Shown here one piece after another: positions 34,620-47,857 of a DNA stretch of 64,000 nt. Location: the NCBI RefSeq assembly GCF_003086295.3, contig NC_092050.1:145950199-146014198 (forward strand). Direction: 5' to 3'. The notes under the pieces are model-generated. The model was not told the DNA's origin and did not search any database. It saw only the letters and a program-made list of their open reading frames with translations. Position 1 is the stretch's first letter. Every line of letters starts with the position of its first letter. Position numbers and translations under genes: made by a program. Source of the DNA: Arachis hypogaea (lineage: Eukaryota; Streptophyta; Magnoliopsida; Fabales; Fabaceae).

Positions 34620-36249
34620 CTAACAGAAATTTTAGACAACCAACAATTTTTTAATTAATATGTAACTAATAATTTAATTTGTACTCTTCTTTTTGAACAT
34701 ATTTATTACTTAGTTAAATATTATTAGTAGTATTATTATTACATGCTACAAAGTACAAAACTATTAATCCACTAACTTTAACTTTTATCGTGTAGTTTCC
34801 TTTTCCAAATGTTTTTATCTACAAACCCGTTTACATGGGCAGTTCAAATTTAATGTACCAAAAACGACTCAGAAGTAGGCCCTGAACCAAAAGTCTCTCA
34901 CTATCTTTTCAAAATATTTTGGGAAAATCCACCAAAAAGAAAATATATTTTGGGAAATATCATATTTTCCTCGCCAACATATTGTTTTTGCAAGTACAAT
35001 CTTTTATAAAAAGGTAAAGTATGTGCCTTTTTTTTTTTAATGTTTTTAAAATTATTTTTAACGGCTCCCCTAATTTTAATTTTTTACATATAAATTATAT
35101 GTAAATTTTAGTTTAACTCTTTTTAAAAATTTATTTTAATATTATTTTATTGTGTAAATATTTTTTGCCCTTTCTAATATTTCTTCTAGCACCGCTCCCA
35201 CATCATTGTATCATCAACAACCATCCATGCTACCCAACAACAACATCATCAACGTTATCCGCTCCATCCATCATCATAATCATCAACGATTCAGCCTTTT
35301 CAAAATTTCACTGTTCACTATTCACCCACAACAGCAACAACAAATTTTTGTTTAGTTTCAAAAAAATCAAACAAGGTTGACAGAGAGAGATAAAGAGAAA
35401 GATTTTTTTAAATTTTAAAAAAATACTAGAGACAAAAATTATATTTTATTTTGTATAAAATAATTTAAAAAAAATAAAATTTTTATTTTTAAAAATAATA
35501 TTAATTTGACAAAATTTATCAAATATGGTGGAGTTTATGATGCCTATAGCTATGGAGATTATGGTGACTAAATTTTTTAACAATATTTAAAAAATGTTAG
35601 TTGTTAAAATTAAAGGACACAGGTAACACATTTTTTTAATTAAAAAACATTATTAAAAAATAAAAAAATTAATTTAATTGTTGTAATATTTTTTAAGTGG
35701 TGCTAAAATTCTATAGCAAGTGACTGACTGTAGCTATACCCACCATAGCATGCACCATCAAATATATGGAGACAGATTCAAACAAAAACTTGGATATCAT
35801 CATATTTTAATACTATTTTTTAAGTCTGCTCGGAAATATAAGATCTTTTTATTTCTAAATTTAATTTTATTGATTATACCAAATAAAATTATTTTGGCAA
35901 TTTTTTGTGTGAATTGAACACAGATTCCAAAAGAAAATCGTAAAAATGATCTAAAGATGCAATTTCCTCGATTTTTTTATACGTATCCTAAATAATTTTT
36001 TATATTTATGGACAAAATATTCGATCAAATACATAAGTAATTGTTGCTTATAAGATACAATGATGCATTATTTTAAAGTAAGATTAATTTTAAAAAGACA
36101 AAATATCATTTCTTTCAAACTCATTTTTTCATAAATTAAATCTTTGAAAAAGTAAAAATAGTAATTTTATTTTGTTTCTGCATTTAGTTGTTAGATATGT
36201 GATGGAAGTGTACCGTGGATTCCACGCTCTTGTTAGCATATATAATGAG
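34620..36249. other. AT-rich spacer
   Basis: Low-complexity A+T runs. I see no gene; the short frames are chance. Confidence 0.5.
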
Positions 36250-38465
36250 TGTTCTTGTTGAGTTTGGCCGGTGTATAGCTTGTCCGTCGATGAAAGTCTT
36301 CAAATTTTTCGTCAGGATGAGTTATACGTCGGCAAGGAGAGAACAAGGGAGTGGGTACCTGCAAAAGACACTCCGACGCTCAAGTCAGTAAGTGTTTAAG
36401 AGGTATAAGAATAATTCTATGAATATAGAATGTAAGGCATGATATAGAACTTATAGAACTTATCATGTTGCCTCTTGAGATTAGATATAGAAGGTTCCTT
36501 TTATAGGCATAGAATTGATGAATGATATTCATGTTATGACCGTTTGGTCATTAAGATTGAAATGATGGTCATTAAGTCGGTAATGAAGGTGTCGGTTACA
36601 AGTAAAGAATAAATGATAATTAACGCCGAGTTATAACTCATAATGCACAATAAAGATCGAGTTATAAGGTGACGGATCACAGCCCCCAAACTTTGTCTGC
36701 CGATCATATGATCCAAGCTAAGCTTAGAAAATAAAATGAGTTATAACTCTGTTAAAAGATAAGTGAATAATGATACGGTGAGCCCCCAAGCTTAGTTGGG
36801 TTATTATGTCGGCACTTACTAAAAAAATAATTGAGTGATAAGAGTCATTCAATCAAGATAGTTGAGTGGGGGATACTTTTCTGCTTAAGAACAATTTTAG
36901 TATTTGATTGTATGTGAACTGAAAAGTTCAGAGATAGATATCCATTGACGGAATCGATTGTATGATCCGAAGATATAATGATTAATTATCTTGGGAATTT
37001 TTCCGGCCCACAACAACTTATTGATAAATTTCTCGCTCAAAGCAATTAGTTATTGAATATTTACAATTTATAGTGAAGGTCATACAACATGAATAAGATA
37101 AATTGAGAAAATGAATATGTCTAAAATCGCAACATATATTGAATAATATATATTGTAAAAGTAAAAGAGTTCAAAGTAGAAAAATATACCTTGAAAGTTG
37201 ATAATTGTAGAGAAGAAGATGACATATATGAATGTCATACATGCCAAATGTGAATATTTGAATTTTGTTTTGTAGGACGGACATGCTTTAATTTGATAAT
37301 AAAGCAATAAGATAACAGTTATTGAATTATACATTTAGTATAATGTTTCTAGCAGTTACAATATGACGAGGGACATTCTTCGTACAATAATAGTAAATTG
37401 CCTGTTTAATTTTTTACATTAAACAAATAGTAACATAAAATTTAATAGCATAAAGTGAATAGTGTAATAGTTATATACAATTGATATATAATTAATTTTT
37501 GATGGAATCCAATTTTAAGATTTGAACTCATCATTACTGTCATTTAATTGTATAAATGAAATCATTAAGCAATAAGAATATAATATATAATGAAATAAAA
37601 ATGCAATTGATATGGTTGTTATATGGCATTATTGCATAGGACATATATTGAGGTTTGAATATAACTAATAAATCAATAAATATTAGTTACACAAAATATA
37701 AATGCATAAGTATGTTGAATAAAATATATAATTTTATTTGTGTAAGTAGAGAACTTTGAAAAATTTAGCAAAATTGATAGGTGAGTTTGTACTTAGATTG
37801 ATTGAAAACCGAGTTTTTTTTTTCTTTTTCCGGATTGGTTGAAAGCCGAGTTTGTTCTCGGATTGATTATGACATGTGAAATATTATGATACGTTAGATA
37901 AAAATTTGATAAATGTATTAAATAAAATCCTAAACAAGATTGTTGAAATTGGTTCAAAAATTTGAATGTAATTCAAGTTTTATGAACCTAAGGGGAGTGA
38001 GAATTATTTTACTCGTTCCCCACAGACGGCGCCAATTGTTCTTGCTGAGTTTGGCCGGTGTATAGCTCGTCCGTCGATGAAAGTCTTCAAGCTTTTCGTC
38101 ATGATGAGTTATACGTCGGCAAGGAGAGAACAAGGGGGTGGGTACCTGCAAAAGACACTCCAACGCTCAAGTCAGTAAATGTTTAAGAGGTATAAGAATA
38201 ATTCTATGAATATAGAATGTAAGACATGATATAGAACTTATAGAACTTATCATGTTGCCTCTTGAGATTAGATATAGAAGGTTCCTTTTATAGGCATAGA
38301 ATTGATGAATGATATTCATGTTATGACCGTTTGGTCATTAAGATTGAAATGATGGTCATTAAGTCGGTAATGAAGTGTCGGTTACAAGTAAAGAATAAAT
38401 GATAATTAACGCCGAGTTATAACTCATAATGCACAATAAAGATCGAATTATAAGGTGACGGATCA
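36250..38465 (-). mobile_element. Small non-autonomous LTR retrotransposon, 2.2 kb
   Basis: LTRs 36250-36679 and 38037-38465 differ at roughly ten positions by eye. The target duplication ATGAG is perfect (36245-36249, 38466-38470). Read on the minus strand, the 5' LTR (right) ends in ACA and is followed two bases later by TGGCGCCGTCTGTGGGGA, resembling the 3' end of tRNA-Asp as used by gypsy elements. The polypurine tract tttgggggct sits before the 3' LTR. The internal 1357 bases have no coding frame worth naming. It is a cargo-less element mobilised in trans, recent by its LTR similarity, and related to the solo LTR at 9370-9835. Confidence 0.93.
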
Positions 38466-38470
38466 ATGAG

Positions 38471-39544
38471 ATTTTACAATTAATAGGAATCAAAATAGTT
38501 ATTATTCACTAATTTATGGTTTCTATGTTATTGGTGATTGTTCCGAGGCATACTTGAAATAGATTGTATGCCAAATGGATTTTGAAAGAGTTTAGAGGTG
38601 GGGCAAAGTGACTTAAATGTGGCTTTGCGTGAACTCCAAAAAGTAAGAGTACCTGTAAAGAATTTCGGTGTTTAAATTAGTAAAAATTTTAATAAATTTT
38701 AAAAAATTTAGAATTAAAAAATATTTGAAATTGATGAGATATTTATAAAAAAAAAAAATCATGACTTAATCTTAATATAAGGGAAGTTTCCTATGTAAGT
38801 ATGGTTATTAAACTTGTAGATATCTTCAAAAGTAGAAGAGTGACAAATTTTTACTTACCATATAAGTCGGGTCGAGCGTAGGAACTTATAATCTGAACAA
38901 ATCGGGCAGGTAGACCCATGATCCTGTTGAATTAGTTCAGTAAGTTTATTGGACTTCTTTAAAATGGCACAATCTCTTTTTGATCTATAGTCCTGAGTTA
39001 TCTAGGCTAGAATATAATAAATTGTTATTAAACTTTTCTGTTAATTGTATTTATATTTAGATGATATTAATTAAAAGTTAGTCGATATAATATTAGCTAT
39101 TTTAACATAACATAAAAACGATTTAAAAAAAGTTAATATGTGTGTACAAGTGATGAGTGTAATAAACTGATAATGTCAGTAGTGCGAGTGAAAAGGTGAT
39201 ACATGATAGCACCTGTGTTAATGAGAACAAATTTCGAATATAAAAAAAAAATGTTTGTATATTTTCATATGCATTTTTTAAAATTTTTGTATCAAAAGAT
39301 AAAATTTTTATTATTTTATTTATCATATATGTACTTTTAATTTATAATAGTAATAATATATAATTGTACACATATAATTATAATATTCATATTTGTTAAA
39401 TATATGAGTGTGCATTTTTTTTTAATTTTTGTCATATCTAGATTATAATTTCTTAGTTTGTTTCATTATAAGTTGAATGGATGATAAATTTGAATGTGAC
39501 GAGTCTAATTAAATTATTTATAATAGAAGAGAGAAACATATTTA
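38471..39544. other. AT-rich spacer
   Basis: No gene or element recognised. Confidence 0.5.
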
Positions 39545-39910
39545 TGTATTATTGTTTTTGTTTTTTCCAAGAGTGAGGTCACGAATTAGGGGTTAGAAAT
39601 TGGAGATCCTAACTTTGACGTGTATAAAACCAAATCGGGAGGGTAACCTATAAGACATTCCGATGCTAAAGTCAGTTAAGTATTTGAATAGTATAGCTTT
39701 TGTCTTTACCTGCTGAATTCCTTTCCCTTTTATCTCTGCCTGTTGGATTGTCGTTTTTCCACCATTTAGTGCCTTTATGTTGTGTCCTTAATGTCAAGAT
39801 TCAACGGTTTCAGACTTAGTGATGTTGCCGTTGTGGTATGCCTCACGTTATCTCGTAACGTCGAATTCTCACTTATTAGTATTTCATTACGTTATTATTT
39901 GTCTAGAACA
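39545..39910 (-). repeat. Putative 3' LTR of the Tat-type element
   Basis: About 366 bases with TG at 39545 and CA at 39910. Internally it has the cattccgatgctaaagtcagt block that corresponds to cactccgacgctcaagtcagt in the small element at 36250. No partner LTR remains to confirm the limits. Confidence 0.4.
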
Positions 39911-40707
39911 GTGTCCCCAACTCGGATCCCTGGACTTTGGCTCTTTCATCAAGGGCATTCAAGTTTATGAGGTCGGATTTGTCTTTAAATTGGAACCCTA
40001 AAGGGTTTATTAAGGAAACTGAACAATTTTCTTCAGTTTTCTAGGAGCGGTTACAGTTTTCTCGTTTTACGAACCATCATCCCACTTTCAAATTCTCTCT
40101 CCAACAATTAATGCAACATTAACTTAAAATTAAATAATCTTTTACTTCTACTTTACCTTTCATTCACCAATATTTCACCTTCAAATCACTTTTTGAACAA
40201 GAGTAGTGTCCTTTTCCTCCCAGTAAGCTTCTTCCTGTTGGGTCTTCCTTCTCTGTCACATTCTCCGTCGTTATCGCACTTTCCGTCACATTAAGGAGGA
40301 TTACCAGCACTCATCAGAGAACTTCATGGCAACCTTTCTTAAGGTTGTTGAAGCTTTTGTTCTTTTTCTTTCTCTATGTCTTAGAAGAATATTCTCGAAG
40401 TTTTTACTTTTTACTGCTTTGTATATTCTTTCTTTCCTGGTGCTGTTTGTTTAGAATTTTTCTCGCATTTTCTCTGCGCTTGTTACGTTTGATTAGGCTC
40501 AATATAGTAAGGGTACCACTATTTTAAGTTTTCCCAAATAATCGATGATTCCTGTTTGCCCCGATTTTCCATAATTTTCTATGTTTTCCAGGCTCATTTT
40601 GTGTTTTTTTGAGTAAGCAATAGAATTTGCAGCTTTAGGATTTTTTGATTTTTGGTAATGTAGTGATGGTAACATAGTGGTGGTGCCCCTATAGGTCTTT
40701 TCGTGAT

Positions 40708-42395
40708 GGTCAGGAAAAAGGTTATCATGAACCGAGGACGTGGCAGTGTTGCTAACCAGCCGAGACCCCGACCTGCCCCCTTCCAGGGATGAACAGTGAG
40801 CTTGAGCTAGATATCTACTCTTGGGTATCCACGGAAGTCAAGGCTACCCCCTCCACGGCTACGCAAGAAGAACTTGACAATCTGAAGGAGGCCAGAGTTA
40901 TTTTCGATTCTGATATGAGCAACTTGTAAATCTTCTCTGTTCCTAGGTCCGGAGAATGGTTATGCTATATTAATAAGCATGTCGGCACTGTCCCGGATTG
41001 GTAGTGGATGTATGAGACATTATTCTCCAGAATTGGGGTCTGTTTATCTTTTTTCGACTTCTAAGTGAGCGTGCCAACTCACACTGGATGTTCTCCTTCC
41101 CAACTCCACCCACAGCACCTGAGCTATTATTCATGGCGTCGAGCTCTTATGCTCATTCCTAGATATCGAGCCTATATTTAGGGTTTTCTTTTATTTTTTC
41201 ACTTTGACAGTTTCCTATCGGTCACAAGGTCGTGGGTTCATCTCTTTCTGAGGTATCTCAAATAAGAAACTTTTTACTTTGTTTGAAAAATCCTACCATA
41301 GTTTTAAAGAAACGTTTTTAAGATTAAAGGGATAGAAGGTACGACCATTTCCTTTTGGCTTTGGAAGGGACGAAGAAATTTAACTTGTATTGGAACTACA
41401 ACGTTTCTTCGCCGAAGATTAGAGTTAGCGGTGTCAATGATGCCAAGATTTTGAGTCTTAACTTATTAATGAGGTTGTGGAATGAGTGGCCCCTTGCTTT
41501 GAGGGATATACTGATAAATGAACAGGCTGCTCGGAATGCTATTAGTAAGTCGTTATCCTTTGGACGTTCCTACATGCTTGACTTTGTATGCTTATGACTT
41601 CTTTTCCTTATGATTTTTCTTTGTTCTTATTTCAGTCGACATGGCCGAAGGACTTGCCGCCATTACTGAGATGAAGAAGAGGTTATCATCTCAACCACCG
41701 ATCAACGTGAGTAGTGATAGGATTTCCTCTTCTGCTACTATTAGCTGCCAATCGCAATCTCAGAGGGTTGAAGAGAGCGGAGAAGGGTAGGGTCCCAAAG
41801 TCCATATTGTTTTGGAAGACTCCCCCCAAAAGTCTCCATCTCGAAAAAAAATTGAAAAGCTCTGGCCAGGATGATGTTGGTAGTTTAATCCCCCACCTCA
41901 TTTAGACAAGTATTGGGTAAGGGTTCCAAGCTCCTGAGTTCGTGGACCAACATTTCACGGATGAAGATGCTCCTCCATTTTGCCACTTATGTCCGAAATG
42001 CAAAAGTAGAGATTTTGAGTCTCCATTCAAATTTCTTATTAAATGACAAGATGATTGCTGATGCAAATACTCAGATTCAGAAGCTGAATACCTCGATTAC
42101 TACTCTTCAAGGTAAACAAACTTCCCTTGAAAATAAGGTAAAAATTCTAAAGGAATCAAAGACTGCTTCCAACTTAAAGGGAGAAAATATGAAGAAGTAG
42201 GTTTCTGAATTGATAAGGAAAGTTGAGGAGCTCAAACTTTCGGTAAAAACGGCGGAACAAGTGGTTGCGGATGGCATTTTTTATGCCAAACGAACCATCC
42301 TTGACCAGATTAAACTGAAGGCTCCCGACTTGGACGTCTCCAAAGTGAATGCCTTTAATAAGGTGGTGGATGGAAAGGTTGTTTGTATTTTGTAA
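40708..42395 (+). pseudogene. Antisense accessory ORF of the Tat-type element (Transposase_28-like)
   Basis: On the strand opposite to pol, between integrase and the 3' LTR. Fragments: a basic start (40708 on), SELELDIYSWVSTEVKATPS (about 40790 on), the family pattern LFSRIGVCLSFFDF...PSQLHP (about 41018-41110), an open frame at 41355-41597 (SSPKIRVSGVNDAKILSLN), and two coiled-coil frames, 41913-42200 and 42210-42395, that are the same frame split by one TAG. This matches the putative gypsy type transposon family (PF04195), known as an antisense ORF in Tat elements. Its function is unknown. Several stops and shifts make it a pseudogene. Confidence 0.7.
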
Positions 42396-42841
42396 CTTTT
42401 AGCTTATTTTTCTAAGTATTGTGAACTTGATAGTTCGAAACTTTGGTACTTTCGTAGTACTTTTTCCATTGTTTGATTGGGAGCATCTTTATGTGTTCTC
42501 GTTAACTCCGGGAATAACTTATGACTTTTAACGTTTTACCATTTTAATGCGTTTTAAATATCAGTCTCTATTTAGTATTTCTTAAACCATTGTACTCCGA
42601 GTCTTAACTTCGACTCGAATTTGATTTTTATTCTGGTGAAGAGATTTAACACAACTTATTCCAATATAACATAAAGTTTGCAAAGAAAATCCATAGTTTA
42701 CTCAAACATAATACAAAGTCACAAAGAAAATTCAGTTTGCTAAATATAGGGAAGACCTCATTAAAAACCTAGATGCCTAGGAAAAGAGTGCCTTTATTCC
42801 ACTCATAATTAAAACATTTCTAAGAGTAATACCTCTTTAAG

Positions 42842-45800
42842 TGAGTCGCATTCTAGCTTCTCGGGACCTTAGAACCATCCAGTGTTTCTAGCTTGTATGC
42901 TCCTTTTTCCAATACTTCTTTTACTCTGAAAGGACCTTTCCAAGTCGGAGCAAGCTTACCTCGCGTCCCTGGAGTCTCGGCATCAACCTATCTTAACACT
43001 AGATTCCCAGGTTGGAAACTTCTCGGTCGGACCTTGGTATTGTACCTCTTTGCCACCCTTTACTTTGGAGCTTGCTCAGCTAAGTTAGCCATATCTTTGA
43101 CTTCATTAATCAAGTCCATGTTTTCATGAGTTCCTGAGGTCCCAGACGCACTCTTGGACTCGGTTCTTCGAATTCCACTAGGATCACTACTTTTTCACCG
43201 TAAGTAAGTTTAAAAGGTGTTTCCTTGGTGGTAGATTGGACTGTAGTTTGATATGACCATAAAACTGGCAATACTTCATCTACCCAAGACCTCAGACGCT
43301 CATCCAATCTCTTCTTTAACCCATTCAAAATTGCTTTTTTTAGCAACTTTGGCTTATCTGTTTTCCTGTGGGTGTTCAACTAAGGCAAATATTTGCTGAA
43401 TTTTCAAACCAGTCAATAATTTTCAAAATCTCAAATCTGTGAATTAAGTCCCATTATCTGTGACTACAGTTTTGGAAATCCCAAACCTTGCAATGACTTC
43501 TCTCCAAACAAACTTTCGATATTGAGCGGAACTGATACTAGACAGGGGCATGACTTTAATCCATTTGGTAAAGTAATCTATAGTGACTATAAGATATTTT
43601 ACCTGGCCCGATCCATGTGGAAAAGGTCCCAATAAATCTAAAGCCCACTTAGCAAATGGTCCTCTCGGGATGACGAACACAAGCTCGTGAGGAGGTGCTC
43701 GTGTAGCTGGCATTTGTCATATTTCTTCACATATTCCATAGCATCCTTGATAAGAGTGGACCAGTAGTACCCTGCTCGGATGACCTTCTGAGCTAGCAAC
43801 TCCCCCCTCCCTCCCGCCCAAATGATTTCCACAGCAACCCTCATCAACTTCCTACAACACGTACATTGTTTGTTGGGTATTTAAATATTTTAATAACTAT
43901 TGGGACACACCCCTTTGCACAGTTGCCCATTTATCATGGTATACTTGGTTGCTTTAAGTCGCAAATTCCTTGCATCCTTGGGATCACTAAGCAAGGTCCC
44001 ATGTTCTAGATATGTGCATATCGAATCCATCCGGGTACTATGACCGGAGGAATGGAAAATCGTGACATTGGGCTTTGTTAAGTAGGTTCTGTAAGTACTT
44101 CCTGTATCAGACTACGATTTAGTGTTTCGGACTTAGTACTTGCCAGTTTAGACAACACATCAGCTCGTGTGTTTTGATCCCTAGGTATATTCTTAATTAA
44201 AAAGGAATAAAAAAAATTGTACCTCTTGTTGTACTTTTTTCAAGTACTATTGCAATATTGGATCCCGTGCCTGGTATTTTCCATTAACTTGGGATGTCAC
44301 TAACTATGAATCACTAAACATGGTTACTTCTATAGCTCCGACATCCCGAGCTAATGCTAATCCTGCAAGCAAAGCCTCATACTCAACCTGATTGTTCGAG
44401 ATAGAAAAATCAAATTTGATGGAGGCTTGAATCACCATGTCGTCACCCTTGGTTAGGATGAGACCAGCCCCCCATACCTGACATTGGAGGCTCCATCCAC
44501 ATGAAGCTCCCATATCAGTATGCCAGAGGTTGGGTGTGTCATTTCGGCCAAAAAATCTACCATCACTTCAACCTTAATGGCGGAGCATAGTTCATAGTGT
44601 ATATCGAACTGAGATAGTTCTATGGACCAACTCATCATTTGACTTTCCAAGTCAGGTTTTTGTAAAACTTTCTTGATCGGTTGGTCGGTACGCACTATTA
44701 CCAAATAACATTGAAAGTATTGGCGCAACCAACGAGCCGATGTGAGTAGAGCAAATGCAAGTTTTTCCATCTTTGAATATCGTAGTTTGGGCCCTTAAAG
44801 AACCTTACTAACAAAATACACAGGATGTTGATGCTTATCCCTATCCTCTAAAACCAAAGCTGAAGCCAGAGTTTATTCACTCACGGATAGGTATAGGAAT
44901 AAGGGTTGCCCATGTTTCGGCTTTGCTAATACGAGAGGAGATGAGAGCAAGTTCTTAAAATGTTGAAAAGCTGCTTCACACTCCTACATCCATGCAAAGT
45001 CTACATCCTTCCTCATCAATTTAAAAAATGGTTTGTCTTTTACTGCAGAAGTCCCTAGGAACCTTGATAACGCGACCAACCGACGTATGAGCCCTTGAAC
45101 CTCTTTAAGATTCTGAGAACTCGACATGTCTTGAACTGTCTGGCATTTCTCGGGGTTAGCATCTATGTTCGTTTAAGTAACCATAAACCCTAAAAATATA
45201 CCTCCCAAAACTCCAAATTCACACTTTGCCAGTTTCAACCTCATCCGGTGAAGTTGGAGGTTGTAAAAACTTCTTGCAAGTCGGCGATCAAATCGAAATC
45301 TTCTTTTGTCTTTATCAACATATCGTCAATGTAAACTTCCATATTCTTTTCGATCTGTCGCTTGAAAACTTTTGCCATTAACCTTTGATAAGTTGTCCCT
45401 GCATTTTTTAGACCAAAAGGCATTACAGTGTAGTAGTAAATCCCCTCAGTGGTGATAAAAGTTGTTTTATCTTTGTCAGCTTTATGCATCGGAATCTGGT
45501 TATAACCACTATAGGCATCTAAAAACTTAATATTTGGTATCCTGAGGATGAATCAATCATGTTGTCGATGTTAGGTAAAGAAAAACATTTTTTTGGGCAG
45601 GCTTTGTTTAATTCTGTGTAATCTACGCACATTTGCCATTTTTCATTAGACTTTTTGACCATGACCACGTTAGACAACCATGTTGAATAAGTTAATTCAT
45701 GAATAAACCCAGCACCCAATAATCTTTGAACATGCTTTTTAACTTTGGTGGCTCAGTCAGGCAACATCTTTTGACATTGTTGTGCAATTGGCTTGAACTC

Positions 45801-46400
45801 GGTGTTAATAGAGAGCTGATGAGACATGAATGTTAGATCAGTTCCAGGCATGTCGGCAGGTTCCCAAGCAAATAAATCAATGTTACCTCTTAAGAAAAAC
45901 TGAAGTTTTGTCTTCAATGGGTAAGGTAGTTCTTTGTTGATCATAATGTATTTCTCTGGCACATCATCGATTTGGAATTTCTCCAAGCGCCCATTAGGCT
46001 CTGGTCTTGGTTTCTCCTAAATTCGGGAATCTAGATCAACAAGCAATACCCCCGTAGATTCCTTAGCTTTATCATGGAGCGTGAGGCTGGATTTTTTGCA
46101 TTTAACTGTAGATATTCGATCTCCTCGGATAGTTGCTACCCGACCTTCCACGGTCAGGAACTTAATAACCAAGAATTTTGTTGAAATGAAAGCGCACAGA
46201 TCATTGAGTGTTTTTCTTCCCAAGATCACCAGGGGCTCATCATCTTTAGAGGTGGCAAACTGGAAATCTTATGTTGTGAATTATACTGCCGGAATACAGG
46301 TTACTTTGAGAACTTCCAAAGTGGCGGTTTTCACATCCTTTTTCATCGCATTGTTGGATCTGGGCAATCCATTCCTCCCCACAACCACGTTGACCACGAC
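42842..46400 (-). pseudogene. Tat-type gypsy pol (protease, RT, RNase H, integrase), fragmented
   Basis: From right to left: protease end (46229-46017, MILGRKTLNDLCAF), linker (45986-45753), RT fingers (45719-45519, MCVDYTELNKACPK), RT palm (45489-45241, MPFGLKNAGTTYQRLM and the YIDDM catalytic motif), RNase H (44770-44304), integrase zinc and core (43847-43444, WALDLLGPFP and VTDNGT), and integrase C-terminal part (43379-42842, TYGEKV..., PGNLVLR). Stops and frameshifts separate these pieces. Catalytic motifs are present but the polyprotein cannot be read through. Confidence 0.88.
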
Positions 46401-46404
46401 TTGA

Positions 46405-46642
46405 GCAGATTCTTCTAGGTTCTCTTGAGGTCTTGTGTTCCTAGCCTGGTTTTTCGATCTTCATCATTGTTATGCCGCTGAGGTGGCCTCACATGCTGCA
46501 CAAATTCGGGTAGCTTACCATCCTGGATCACTTATTCCAAGGCATCTTTCAAATCAACACAATCTTCGGTCTTGTAACTATAGGATTTGTGGTAACCACA
46601 ATATTGAGATTTTTTAACGAAGCCCTGGGCCGAACCTACCTC
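46405..46642 (-). pseudogene. Tat-type gag, C-terminal part (left of the nested element)
   Basis: Reads QYCGYHKSYSYKTEDCVDLK and LPEFVQHVRPP, a typical Tat gag C-terminus, with one stop near 46535. It continues from the gag frame at 56434-57201 across the nested insertion. Confidence 0.75.
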
Positions 46643-46647
46643 GCTTT

Positions 46648-47857
46648 TGGGGCACGAAATTTGAACTCGCACAACTTAACCGGCAAGTGCACCGGGTCAT
46701 CCAAGTAATACCTCAGATGAGTGAGGGTCAATCCCACGAGAATTGTCAGACTAAGCAAGCAATAGTTATCCTGTTGGACTTAGTCAGGTAAACAGTAAAG
46801 GTTATTTGTTGGTGTGAACACATAAAACAATAAATAGGAGAAATAAGGAAAGCAATAAAAGGATTTTGTGTAAAATCAATATAGGAAAATAGTTAAGGTA
46901 TCGGAGATGTTTATCTTTGCGGATTAAAGCTTCTTACTAACTATTTTAATAATGAATGATTCATTCGATGACAAAATGTAAGTGATTAAACCCTAATCCC
47001 TTAGTGATTTAATCTCCTCTAATCCTCATCAAACGCCACTCCCATGGTCATTCAATTCGGATCAGATGGTGAAGTTCAGAAAACTAGTTTAACGCCACAA
47101 AAACCCTAATTACCCAAAGCTAATAGGATTATATGTCACATATCCCAATTAGTTCATGTAATTAGCAATTTAGGAGGAGTATTTTAAAGCTGTAGTTCAA
47201 GCGAGATAACTCTTCCGAGAATCACAAGAACTCATGTAGAAAAAGGGTCATTATCCTGTTCCACCCAATTTCATAACATTAAGAACGAAAACAACATCTT
47301 AGAATTGAATCAAACATATATTAAAAAAGAAGAATAATAATCTTAATCCATAGAAATAAACAAAGCTCCTAACCTTAACTAAGAGGTTTAGTTGCTCATG
47401 ACTTACAGAGAAAACAGGGTTCTGAAAAATTGCAGAAAGAAGAAGATCCTAAATCGAATTGATTTTTTCCTTTAAATACTAACCTAATAATAAATGCTAA
47501 CTCTAAAAGATATTATTTGTAAATCAATATTACAAAAAGAAAATAAAATAAAACTAAGAAGTGATAAATCCAATTGGAGGCCCAATGGGAAGCGCGCTTC
47601 TGGTTTCTGCCCCCCTGCTGGTGCCAAACGCCAGCTTGGCATTCAGCGCCCAGGGAGGGTGCTGCCAGCATTTTTCTTTCTTGCTCCAGGCTTCTCCAAA
47701 CTGCTCCGAATTTCACCTAAAACCATAAAAACATAAGAAAAACTCAAAGTAGCATCCAAAGGTGATTTTTTCACTAAAATCAAGTAAAAGTAAATAAAAT
47801 CTAATTAAAAACAATATAAAAATAGCTAGAAAAAGGGTATAAGATGCTCACATATCA
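46648..47857 (-). repeat. Athila-like 3' LTR (left)
   Basis: Begins tggggcacgaaatttgaact and ends catatca. Compared with the right LTR it lacks about 66 bases near 47587, where the other LTR has paired GGCGTT/CGCC motifs. Confidence 0.88.

Noticed and set aside
35150..35380. Plus-strand frame of 76 codons with Ser/Thr-rich text
   Set aside because: No homology is recognised, it sits in AT-rich spacer DNA, and it contains simple cat/aac repeats; likely chance.
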